Source: Clostridium sp. CAG:1193
GTDB taxonomy: Bacteria; Bacillota_I; Bacilli_A; RF39; UBA660
Reading direction: 5' to 3'
DNA length: 5,623 nt
NCBI GenBank assembly: GCA_000436255.1
Contig: HF990800.1
Span: forward strand, 1 to 5,623
Below, piece by piece: positions 1 through 5,510 of this stretch. How positions within the stretch are numbered: the first letter of the stretch is position 1; each line of letters begins with the position of its first letter. The position numbers were made by a program, and so were the translations under genes. The notes under the pieces are model-generated. The model saw nothing but the letters and a program-made list of their open reading frames with translations, was not told the DNA's origin and did no database searches.

Positions 1-516
1 TTCTTTAATATATTTTATATTACCTAAAATAAATGCATATAAATATTCTTTGTTAATATTTTTATCTATTAGTAAAGTTATTTTATTTTTAATAAAATAA
101 AAGATATTTTTGTTATCTTTTATTTTTTCTATATTATCTATTTTAAATACATAATTAATATTTTTATTTTTTAAATATTCTTTATAATTAAATAAATTGA
201 AAACTGTATTATTACTGGGTAGTTCTATATTTCCAGATAATTTTATTAAATCACCAAGTTCATAATTAGTTTTAAATTCATTTAAATCTTCTAACTTACT
301 AAAATAATAGGTTGCAACTATATTTTCTTTTCCTTTAATTTCCATACTTAGTTTATTTCCATCTATTATGTATGATTTTATATAACCTGTTATTTCTTTA
401 TCATTTATATTATATTTACTACTGATTAATGTATTATTAAATATAATGGCATATATAATGCAAAAAAGTGCAAATAATAAGTATTTATATTGTAATATAA
501 TCTTTGATCTTATCAA
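1..516 (-). CDS. comEC: ComEC N-terminal part (DNA-uptake channel), runs off the left edge
   Basis: This is the 5' part (172 codons) of a frame open to the left edge. ComEC is the inner-membrane channel that carries single-stranded DNA into the cell during natural transformation. One hydrophobic segment is visible at about residues 12-26 (YLLFALFCIIYAIIF). It is followed by a soluble beta-rich region like the ComEC N-terminal DUF4131/OB-type domain: GDLIKLSGNIELP at 88-100, then NLFNYKEYLKNKNI at 107-120, matching the family pattern 'NPGxFDYRxYL...GI'. YLYAFILGN at 158-166 corresponds to the 'LLxALLxG' segment before the competence membrane domain. The position directly after comEA fits the conserved comEA-comEC order. 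I chose a TTG start at 516, which has GGAG at 526-529, nine bases upstream. An in-frame ATG at 525 would add three residues but lies right on that GGAG. Either start overlaps the end of comEA by about 30-40 bases. The channel core and any C-terminal nuclease-like domain lie outside the window. Confidence 0.85.
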   Translation of the reverse strand, partial: MIRSKIILQYKYLLFALFCIIYAIIFNNTLISSKYNINDKEITGYIKSYIIDGNKLSMEIKGKENIVATYYFSKLEDLNEFKTNYELGDLIKLSGNIELPSNNTVFNLFNYKEYLKNKNINYVFKIDNIEKIKDNKNIFYFIKNKITLLIDKNINKEYLYAFILGNIKYIKE

Positions 517-1147
517 ACATTGCATCTCCAATGCCACTTACTTTTTTAATATCTTCAATAGTATCAAATTTATTTAAAGTTCTATAATTAATTATTTTTT
601 CTGCTTTACTTTTACCTATACCAGGTATATTTATAAGTTCATCAATAGTCGCACTATTAATATTTATAAGTTTTTTATCTGTAATATCACTAGATTTATC
701 ATTAGATTCATCTTTTATACATGCATCGTTATTATCAATGCATATACATTCTTTTTCTATTTCTTTAATTATTTCAATTACTGTTGGCTTATTAACATTT
801 TCTAAAGCCTTCTTTACTTCTTCTTTTGAATATATCTTTATATACATCTCATCAAATATCTTCTTACTTAAATTTAAAAGTGTAGTATCAGATTTTTCAG
901 TTAATCCCCCCGCAAGTTCTATTACATCTATAATTCTTTTATCGTTATCTACTTTATAAACTCCTGGATTAACTACTTCTCCTTTAATTTCTACATAATA
1001 ACTAGTATCACTACTACATTTTTCTACTTCAATTATTTTCTCACTTATTACCTCTTCTTTACTTAAATATAAACTTGATAATATAACAATAACTAAAATT
1101 AATGCAATGCAAATATATAAACTATATTTTCTAAATTTTTCTTTCAT
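485..1147 (-). CDS. comEA: ComEA, membrane-anchored DNA receptor for competence
   Basis: ComEA binds double-stranded DNA at the outer face of the membrane and passes it to ComEC. The 220-residue protein is complete. An N-terminal membrane anchor lies at about 9-28. A SLBB domain at about 50-108 carries the typical VEIKGEVVNPGVYKV start and the IDVIELAGGLT motif. A charged linker spans about 112-158. A C-terminal pair of helix-hairpin-helix motifs follows, with NINSATIDELINIPGIGKSKAEKI-type sequence at 162-189 and IEDIKKVSGIGDAMFDKI at 197-214. The two GIG hairpins are the DNA-backbone contacts known for the family. AGGAGG sits four bases before the ATG. The gene starts after the rplT terminator, and I could not find a convincing promoter in the short gap, so it may rely on a weak promoter or on readthrough. 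One odd point is that the linker holds three cysteines (134, 136, 143) in ECICIDNNDACI, and C44 lies just outside the membrane. Confidence 0.95.
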   Translation of the reverse strand: MKEKFRKYSLYICIALILVIVILSSLYLSKEEVISEKIIEVEKCSSDTSYYVEIKGEVVNPGVYKVDNDKRIIDVIELAGGLTEKSDTTLLNLSKKIFDEMYIKIYSKEEVKKALENVNKPTVIEIIKEIEKECICIDNNDACIKDESNDKSSDITDKKLININSATIDELINIPGIGKSKAEKIINYRTLNKFDTIEDIKKVSGIGDAMFDKIKDYITI

Positions 1148-1211
1148 ATAACCTCCTAATAGTTATATAGAAGAAAACTTTAAAAATTCCCCTATTTTTT
1201 CTAAACAAATT

Positions 1212-1234
1212 AAAAAAAACACAAAAATGTGTTT
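1212..1234 (-). terminator. Rho-independent terminator of the infC-rpmI-rplT operon
   Basis: On the minus strand AAACACA (1234-1228), loop TTTT, and TGTGTTT (1223-1217) form a perfect 7-bp stem followed by a further run of five T's (1216-1212). The stem overlaps the rplT stop codon. Only two pairs are G-C, so the stem is weak, as is common in very AT-rich genomes, and some readthrough into comEA is plausible. Confidence 0.75.
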
Positions 1235-1778
1235 ATTTTTCTTCCTTTTTAGTTGTTTTCTTAGTAGTCTTTGCAGTTTCTGCTTTTTTCTTTGTAGCAG
1301 GTGCAGTTTTAGTAGTTTCTGCTTTTTTAGTTGCAGTTTTAGTAGTTTTCTTTGCTGCTACTTTTGTTTCTTTTTTTTCTGCTTTCTTTTCTAAAGCTAC
1401 TTTTGCTGGTTTGTATTCTTTTCCTGCTAAAGCGTCTTTTGCAATTACAACTAAATCACTAAATGCTTTTGGATTATCTATTGCAAGTTCAGATAACATT
1501 TTTCTGTTAACTGTAAGTCCTGCTTTGTTAAGTCCATCAATAAATTTTGAATAACTAATTTCATTTTCACGACAAGCAGCATTAATTCTTGTAATCCATA
1601 ACTTTCTAAAATCTCTTTTCTTTTGTCTTCTATCACGATAAGCATATACTCCTGAATGAAGTAATTGTTCTTTAGCTGTCTTCCATAATCTATGTTTACT
1701 TCCAAAGTATCCACTTGCTTCTTTTAATATTTTCTTTCTTCTTTTTCTTGCAACTATTCCACCTTTAACTCTTGCCAT
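1233..1778 (-). CDS. rplT: Ribosomal protein L20 (bL20) with a long basic C-terminal extension
   Basis: bL20 is an early-assembly protein of the 50S subunit that binds 23S rRNA. In Bacillus it is also the repressor of its own operon through the leader RNA. Residues 1-120 are a full normal L20: MARVKGGIVARKRRKKILK at the start, then GYFGSKHRLWKTAKEQ, YAYRDRRQKKRDFRKLWITRIN, and the globular end SKFIDGLNKAGLTVNRKMLSELA. AGGAGG lies six bases before the ATG. The usual family length is about 118-120 residues, and this protein has 181. Residues 121-181 are a low-complexity tail made almost only of K, A, T and E, with repeated KKAET and KTTKK units, and internal DNA repeats encode part of it. The tail is in frame, ends at the stop inside the terminator, and shows no sign of being another gene. 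L35 lies ten bases upstream in the same operon. Confidence 0.97.
   Translation of the reverse strand: MARVKGGIVARKRRKKILKEASGYFGSKHRLWKTAKEQLLHSGVYAYRDRRQKKRDFRKLWITRINAACRENEISYSKFIDGLNKAGLTVNRKMLSELAIDNPKAFSDLVVIAKDALAGKEYKPAKVALEKKAEKKETKVAAKKTTKTATKKAETTKTAPATKKKAETAKTTKKTTKKEEK
1275..1348. repeat. Short direct repeats inside the L20 tail
   Basis: TGCAGTTTTAGTAGTTT occurs at 1302-1318 and again at 1332-1348, a period of 30 bases (10 codons). AGTTTCTGCTTTTTT occurs at 1275-1289 and 1314-1328. On the coding strand they encode the repeated TKTA and KKAET units. Spacings in multiples of three keep the reading frame, which fits tandem duplication by slippage within the coding tail. Confidence 0.8.
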
Positions 1779-1788
1779 ATTAACCCTC

Positions 1789-1980
1789 CTATCTTACTTT
1801 TACAGTTTTTAATCTCTTTGAATCTGATTTATTTAAAACTGATCCTTTTCTGTTTTTTCTATTTGCGTTTCTACTTTTCTTACCAGTATTGTGTCTACTT
1901 CCTGGTTTTCCTATTTTAAAATCATTTTTTCTTTCTGTTAAAACTTTCTTTGTTCCTTTATGTGTCTTTAATTTTGGCAT
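1789..1980 (-). CDS. rpmI: Ribosomal protein L35 (bL35)
   Basis: A small basic protein (63 residues) of the large ribosomal subunit. The family signature start MPKLKTHKGTKKVL is clear, followed by a Lys/Arg-rich body (RHNTGKKSRNANRKNRKG) and the typical end DSKRLKTVKVR. The length agrees with the usual 64-66 residues. AAGGAGG precedes the ATG and overlaps the infC stop codon (TAAGGAGG), so translation is probably coupled to infC. It is the middle gene of the conserved infC-rpmI-rplT operon, and in Bacillus its expression falls when L20 is in excess. Confidence 0.95.
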   Translation of the reverse strand: MPKLKTHKGTKKVLTERKNDFKIGKPGSRHNTGKKSRNANRKNRKGSVLNKSDSKRLKTVKVR

Positions 1981-1992
1981 AATATTTCCTCC

Positions 1993-2514
1993 TTATTTTT
2001 TTGGTGCTAAAACCATATATATTGATTTAAATTCAAATTTAGGTTGTTGTTCAATTTCTGATACTTCACTAAGTGCATCTGCAAAACGTCTTAGTACTTC
2101 TTCTCCAAGTTCAGTATGTGCAAGTTGTCTTCCTTTGAATCTAATTGAAGCTTTAATCTTATTGCCTTTTTCTAAATGTTTTTTAGCGTTATTCATTTTT
2201 GTATCGAAATCATGTTTATCGATAGTAACTGATAATCTATATTCTTTTACTTCAAAGCTAGATTCTCTTTGTTTTTTATCATTTTCTTTTTGCTTTTTCT
2301 TTTTTTCATACTTATATTTTTTGTAATCCATAAGTTTGCATACTGGCGGATTAGCATTTTCATTAATCAAAACTAAATCGAATCCTGCATAATCTGCAAG
2401 TGTTAAAGCATCGCTTCTTGATTTTACACCTAATTGTTCTCCTTTTGGGCCAATTACTAACATTGAACCACATCTTATCTCATTGTTGATAAGTAAATCT
2501 TTTTCCTTTGCTAT
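1993..2514 (-). CDS. infC: Translation initiation factor IF-3, probable ATA start
   Basis: IF-3 binds the 30S subunit, prevents premature 50S joining and rejects non-canonical start codons. Read from 2514 the protein has 173 residues, the normal family length. The N-domain begins INNEIR (9-14), continues with GEQLGVKSRSDAL and ends in ENANPPVCKLMDYKKYKYE. A lysine-rich linker follows. The C-domain has VKEYRLSVTIDKHDFDTKM, FLEKG-like HLEKGNKIKASIRFKGRQLAH and the terminal MVLAPKK. The start is the unusual part. GGAGGTG (2521-2527) has ideal 8-base spacing from GGAGG to an ATA codon at 2514-2512, whereas the in-frame GTG (2523) and ATG (2529) overlap that site and have none of their own. Non-canonical starts (classically AUU) are a known infC feature allowing autocontrol. 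The frame is open further upstream to 2574, but that part overlaps the leader terminator. Confidence 0.95.
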   Translation of the reverse strand: MAKEKDLLINNEIRCGSMLVIGPKGEQLGVKSRSDALTLADYAGFDLVLINENANPPVCKLMDYKKYKYEKKKKQKENDKKQRESSFEVKEYRLSVTIDKHDFDTKMNNAKKHLEKGNKIKASIRFKGRQLAHTELGEEVLRRFADALSEVSEIEQQPKFEFKSIYMVLAPKK

Positions 2515-2527
2515 AGTAAGCACCTCC
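2512..2527 (-). promoter_or_regulatory. infC ribosome binding site and ATA start codon
   Basis: The minus strand reads GGAGGTG, then CTTACT, then ATA GCA AAG. Seven bases match the anti-Shine-Dalgarno complement, and GGAGG is eight bases from ATA. This is the only start in the region with a properly placed site. A strong site paired with a poor start codon is the classic arrangement for IF-3 autoregulation. Confidence 0.7.
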
Positions 2528-2530
2528 ATT

Positions 2531-2556
2531 AAAAAAGTAGATACAATGTATCCACT
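2531..2556 (-). terminator. Attenuator terminator in the infC leader
   Basis: On the minus strand GTGGATAC (2555-2548), loop ATT, and GTATCTAC (2544-2537) form an 8-bp stem with one G-U pair, extendable by one A-T pair (2556 with 2536). It is followed by TTTTTT (2536-2531). It stands upstream of the infC ribosome binding site and inside the same transcript, so it would act as a conditional terminator rather than end a gene. Confidence 0.8.
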
Positions 2557-2659
2557 ATTAAAACTCATAAACAAATATTTTTATAATATTTATGGCCTTT
2601 AACCCAGAACTATTTGCTCTCGGGTGGATGCGGATACATCTCTTTCCTTTTTTTCATAC
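2531..2659 (-). promoter_or_regulatory. infC operon leader RNA, L20-leader type attenuator
   Basis: The leader runs from the inferred transcription start (about 2659) to the terminator hairpin. A first hairpin pairs ACCCGAGAGC (2625-2616) with GTTCTGGGT (2610-2602) around an AAATA loop, with one bulged G. Directly before it lie GTATCC (2637-2632) and ATCCAC (2629-2624). Each can pair with the 5' arm of the terminator stem, GTGGATAC (2555-2548), giving an alternative antiterminator fold. In Bacillus subtilis, excess L20 binds such a leader and favours termination. The layout of promoter, folded leader, terminator and infC-rpmI-rplT is the same here. The L20 binding site itself is inferred and not recognised base by base. 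An AT-rich hairpin (AAATATT-ATAAA-AATATTT) lies between the two elements. Confidence 0.75.
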
Positions 2660-2665
2660 GCATTC

Positions 2666-2694
2666 ATTATATTATAAGTTTATGCGTTTGTCAA
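2666..2694 (-). promoter_or_regulatory. Sigma-A-type promoter of the infC operon
   Basis: On the minus strand TTGACA (2694-2689), a 17-base spacer and TATAAT (2671-2666) match the consensus at all twelve positions. The start point is expected about seven bases on, near 2659. A 6-bp inverted repeat (ATGCGT at 2682-2687 and ACGCAT at 2658-2663 on the plus strand) flanks the -10 box. Confidence 0.93.
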
Positions 2695-2712
2695 CTTTTT
2701 TTGTATATTTTA

Positions 2713-3465
2713 TTAATCTTTGTTACAACTTGGACAAGTTGGATTTAAAGTTTTTGCTAACATTATGCTAAGTTTATCTTTTAATCTTGTAACATCCTCA
2801 TCTGTCCAATATTCGCTAGGATCTTTAAATCCTTTTGTATCTAATGATGTTTCATCATCAAAACCAACTATTTTACCATTTTTAAGTGCGATTACAGCAG
2901 GTACATAAACTCTTTTATTTCCTTCCTCATCATATTCTAAATATTCACTTAATAAATTTACTATTTCCCTATATCCTTCTGTGTTATTCTTTCTACTTTC
3001 TAATATATTTAAATAATATATTTTTTCTACTCCGACACTTTTTGCAACATCATTTAACATTGGAACATATGCCTTACACCAAGGACATTCAGGAAATCCT
3101 AAATAAACAACCCCTGAACCATGTTTTAATATATTAATTATTTCATTAATACTTTTATATACATATACATTATCACTAGTTATATCATATTCTTTACTAA
3201 ATGTTAAAGCATCATCACTACTATTATTACAACTATACTTAATACCATAAGTACCAAATTTAATAGATTTATCATTACTTAACGTATTACATATAATTAC
3301 TTTATATAATACACCTATATATTCAGCACTTCCACCATCTTTATATGTATTAGTTTTTACCATAAATATTGGTTTATTTATAGTTTTAACACATATAAAA
3401 TCAGTCAAAAACATTACTGCCCATATAGATATTATTATTAATATTATTTTTAAACCTTTTTTCAT
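2713..3465 (-). CDS. Membrane-anchored extracytoplasmic thioredoxin-fold protein, function unknown
   Basis: I do not recognise a named gene. The protein has 250 residues. MKKGLK is followed by a hydrophobic segment at about 7-24, which suggests an N-terminal anchor with the rest outside the cell. Residues about 31-80 form a small region (NKPIFMVKTNTYKDGGSAEYIGVLYKV in outline) with C59 and C79. The thioredoxin fold follows: strand VVYLGF (119-124), active site CPWC (127-130), a helix, strand IYYLNI, and the cis-proline segment YVPAVIALKNGKIVG (187-201, Pro189). Extra helices lie between 155 and 185. A second CxxC, CPSC (244-247), is at the extreme C terminus. This suggests a thiol-disulfide role or a 'bacteriocin transport accessory protein'-like family, but the substrate is unknown. 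The ATG is one base after the parE stop, and its ribosome binding site AAGGTG lies within the last parE codons, so translation is probably coupled. No terminator is evident before the infC promoter. Confidence 0.8.
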   Translation of the reverse strand: MKKGLKIILIIISIWAVMFLTDFICVKTINKPIFMVKTNTYKDGGSAEYIGVLYKVIICNTLSNDKSIKFGTYGIKYSCNNSSDDALTFSKEYDITSDNVYVYKSINEIINILKHGSGVVYLGFPECPWCKAYVPMLNDVAKSVGVEKIYYLNILESRKNNTEGYREIVNLLSEYLEYDEEGNKRVYVPAVIALKNGKIVGFDDETSLDTKGFKDPSEYWTDEDVTRLKDKLSIMLAKTLNPTCPSCNKD

Positions 3466-3466
3466 A

Positions 3467-5374
3467 TCACACCTTCTTACTAATTTTATAATTATCCTCT
3501 AGTGAAAACTCTACGTTTTCTTCAATCCACTCTTTTCTAGGTTCAACTGCATCACCCATAAGTACACTTACTCTTTTTTCTGCAAGTGCTCCATCTGTTA
3601 TATTTACTCTTATTAAACTTCTAGTATCCGGATTCATTGTAGTATCCCATAACTGATCAGCATTCATTTCACCTAGTCCTTTATATCTTTGAATATTTGT
3701 ATACCCAGTTTTTTCTTTTAATTCTTCATTTGTCCATAAATACTCATGCTTATCTTTACCATAATCTACTTTATATAAAGGTGGCATCGCTATATATAAT
3801 TTTCCTGCTTCTATTAATGGCTTCATATATCTATAGAAAAACGTAATAAGCAATACTTGAATATGCGCTCCATCATCATCAGCATCGGTCATTATTATGA
3901 CTTTATCGTAATTACAGTCTTTTATATCAAAATCATTTCCAACACCAGCACCTATTGTATATATCATTGTATTTATTTCTTCATTTTTAAATATATCTTC
4001 TAATTTAGCTTTTTCTGTATTTATTACTTTACCACGTAATGGAAGAATTGCTTGAAATTTTCTATCACGGCCTTGTTTAGCACTTCCTCCTGCTGAATCT
4101 CCTTCTACTAAGAATAGTTCATTTTTATTAGGATTTTTGGCTTGTGCTGGAGTAAGTTTGCCACTTAAAATTCTTTCTTTTTTAGTTCCAGATGCCTTTC
4201 TTGCATCATCTCTTGCTTTTCTTGCTGCTTCTCTTGCGCTTTTTCCTCTAAGAGCTTTATTTATAATATTTACGGCAATTTCTTTATTTTCTTCTAAATA
4301 GAAAGTTAATTTTTCAGTTACTATACTTTCTACTATACTTTTTGCAGTTGGTGTACCTAATTTGCCTTTAGTTTGTCCTTCAAACTGTAATAAATCTTCT
4401 GGAATTTTTAAAGATATTACTGCTGTAAGTCCTTCTCTTACATCGGACCCCTCAAATGTTTTATCTTTTCCTTTAATAAAACCATTTGTTTTAGCGTAAT
4501 CATTAAATACTCTAGTTAATGCTGTTTTAAATCCAACTTCATGAGTACCACCATCAATTGTTTTAACATTATTTACAAACGATATTATATTTTCAGAATA
4601 AGTATCAGTATACTGCATAGCAATATCTACTTCTATCCTATCTTTTACTTGTGCGAAACTCATTACTTTATGCAATGCTTTTTTATCTTCATTTATATAT
4701 TCAACAAATGATTCTATACCATTTTCATAATAAAATTTATCTTGTTTTTGATCTTCTTCATCTATAACTTCAACAGTAAGTCCTTTAAGCAAAAAAGCAC
4801 TCTCCTGCATTCTTTCACATATAGTTGTATAACTAAAAGTAGTTGTAGAAAATATTTCATCATCAGGCATAAATCTAACTTTAGTTCCTGTACGATTAGT
4901 ATTGCCTATTTTTTTAAGAGGAACACTTACCTTACCACCATTTTCAAATCTAATATAATATTCTCCGCCATCTCTTTTAATAGTTACTTCCATCCACTTA
5001 CTAAGTGCATTTACTACTGATGCACCTACTCCATGAAGTCCTCCAGATACTTTATATCCATCTTCTGTAAATTTACCCCCCGCATGTAATACTGTATAAA
5101 TAACTTCAGGAGTAGAAATACCACTTTTATGCATTCCAACTGGTACACCTCTTCCTTCATCGGTTACACTTACAGAGTGATCACTATGAATAATTATCTT
5201 TATATAATTACCATATCCATTAATTACTTCATCTATAGAATTATCAACTATTTCCCATACTAGATGATGTAATCCTCTTTTATCTGTTGATCCTATATAC
5301 ATACCTGGCCTTTTTCTTACTGCTTCAAGACCTTCAAGGATTTTAATTGAATTCTCATCATATTTAACTGCCAT
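3467..5374 (-). CDS. parE: DNA topoisomerase IV subunit B (ParE)
   Basis: ParE is the ATPase subunit of topoisomerase IV, which unlinks daughter chromosomes together with ParC. The 635-residue protein is complete. The GHKL ATPase domain has EIVDNSIDE (41-49), DEGRGVP (72-78) and the lid GGLHGVGASVVNALS (111-125). The transducer domain carries the QTK loop (334-336). The Toprim domain has EGDSAGGSA (424-432) and DADDDG (497-502, metal-binding Asp), followed by QRYKGLGEMN (562-571). I call ParE rather than GyrB from INTEKAKLEDIFKNEEIN and the IQVLL after DADDDGAH, which match Staphylococcus-type ParE, where GyrB has LNVEKARLDKIL and IRTLL. ATG 5374 is preceded by AAGGAGA at good spacing and starts the conserved MAVKYDENSIKILEGLEAVR. 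A longer open frame to 5431 overlaps the promoter. parC does not follow; the thioredoxin-like gene does. The start of the EGDSAGGSAKQGR quinolone region looks wild type. Confidence 0.95.
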   Translation of the reverse strand: MAVKYDENSIKILEGLEAVRKRPGMYIGSTDKRGLHHLVWEIVDNSIDEVINGYGNYIKIIIHSDHSVSVTDEGRGVPVGMHKSGISTPEVIYTVLHAGGKFTEDGYKVSGGLHGVGASVVNALSKWMEVTIKRDGGEYYIRFENGGKVSVPLKKIGNTNRTGTKVRFMPDDEIFSTTTFSYTTICERMQESAFLLKGLTVEVIDEEDQKQDKFYYENGIESFVEYINEDKKALHKVMSFAQVKDRIEVDIAMQYTDTYSENIISFVNNVKTIDGGTHEVGFKTALTRVFNDYAKTNGFIKGKDKTFEGSDVREGLTAVISLKIPEDLLQFEGQTKGKLGTPTAKSIVESIVTEKLTFYLEENKEIAVNIINKALRGKSAREAARKARDDARKASGTKKERILSGKLTPAQAKNPNKNELFLVEGDSAGGSAKQGRDRKFQAILPLRGKVINTEKAKLEDIFKNEEINTMIYTIGAGVGNDFDIKDCNYDKVIIMTDADDDGAHIQVLLITFFYRYMKPLIEAGKLYIAMPPLYKVDYGKDKHEYLWTNEELKEKTGYTNIQRYKGLGEMNADQLWDTTMNPDTRSLIRVNITDGALAEKRVSVLMGDAVEPRKEWIEENVEFSLEDNYKISKKV

Positions 5375-5402
5375 AACTATTCTCCTTTTACATACATTAT
5401 AT

Positions 5403-5431
5403 ATTTTAACCCAAAATACATTTTCTTGCAA
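5403..5431 (-). promoter_or_regulatory. Probable promoter of the parE operon
   Basis: On the minus strand TTGCAA (5431-5426), a 17-base spacer and TAAAAT (5408-5403) resemble a sigma-A promoter, with one mismatch in the -10 box and two in the -35 box. The start would fall near 5396, giving a leader of about 20 bases with the AAGGAGA site. The position just after the histidine kinase terminator supports it. Confidence 0.65.
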
Positions 5432-5456
5432 GATTTTTGCCTTTTTTCATAACTAT

Positions 5457-5490
5457 AAAAAGAAAAAACACTTATACAAAGCATTTTTCC
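5457..5490 (-). terminator. Rho-independent terminator after the histidine kinase
   Basis: On the minus strand GGAAAAATGCTT (5490-5479), loop TGTAT, and AAGTGTTTTTTC (5473-5462) can form a 12-bp stem including three G-U pairs, followed by TTTTT (5461-5457). It starts about 20 bases after the stop codon at 5511 and separates the kinase transcript from the parE promoter. Confidence 0.7.
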
Positions 5491-5510
5491 TTTTATAAAT
5501 TTAAATTTTA

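Noticed and set aside
738..959. Plus-strand open frame opposite comEA
   Set aside because: It is antisense to the conserved ComEA SLBB region, with hydrophobic composition typical of reversed AT-rich coding sequence.
1275..1348. CRISPR-like or mobile repeat
   Set aside because: The repeats are short, lie inside the L20 coding tail, keep the frame and encode the KKAET/TKTA units.
1478..1714. Second minus-strand frame inside rplT
   Set aside because: It overlaps the conserved core of L20 in another frame, and the L20 frame is unmistakable.
1889..2326. Open frame of 145 codons on the plus strand
   Set aside because: It lies antisense across rpmI and infC, its product is a Ser/Phe/Leu-rich shadow of lysine-rich genes, and it has no ribosome binding site or recognisable domain.
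2720..3137. Two plus-strand open frames opposite the thioredoxin-like gene
   Set aside because: Both are antisense to a gene with a clear active site, ribosome site and operon position; neither has its own signals.
3467..3469. Mycoplasma-type genetic code (TGA as Trp)
   Set aside because: TGA ends parE at the expected family end and one base before the next start, and Trp codons in the conserved proteins are TGG.
4742..5020. Plus-strand open frame opposite parE
   Set aside because: It is antisense to the conserved ParE ATPase domain, with no start signals and no motif.
3467..5374. Gyrase subunit B as the identity of the topoisomerase gene
   Set aside because: The INTEKAKLEDIFKNEEIN and IQVLL segments follow ParE rather than GyrB sequences, and recF/dnaN-type neighbours are absent.
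5374..5431. Longer ParE start at 5431
   Set aside because: The extra 19 residues overlap the likely promoter, lack homology to ParE and have no ribosome site, whereas ATG 5374 has AAGGAGA.
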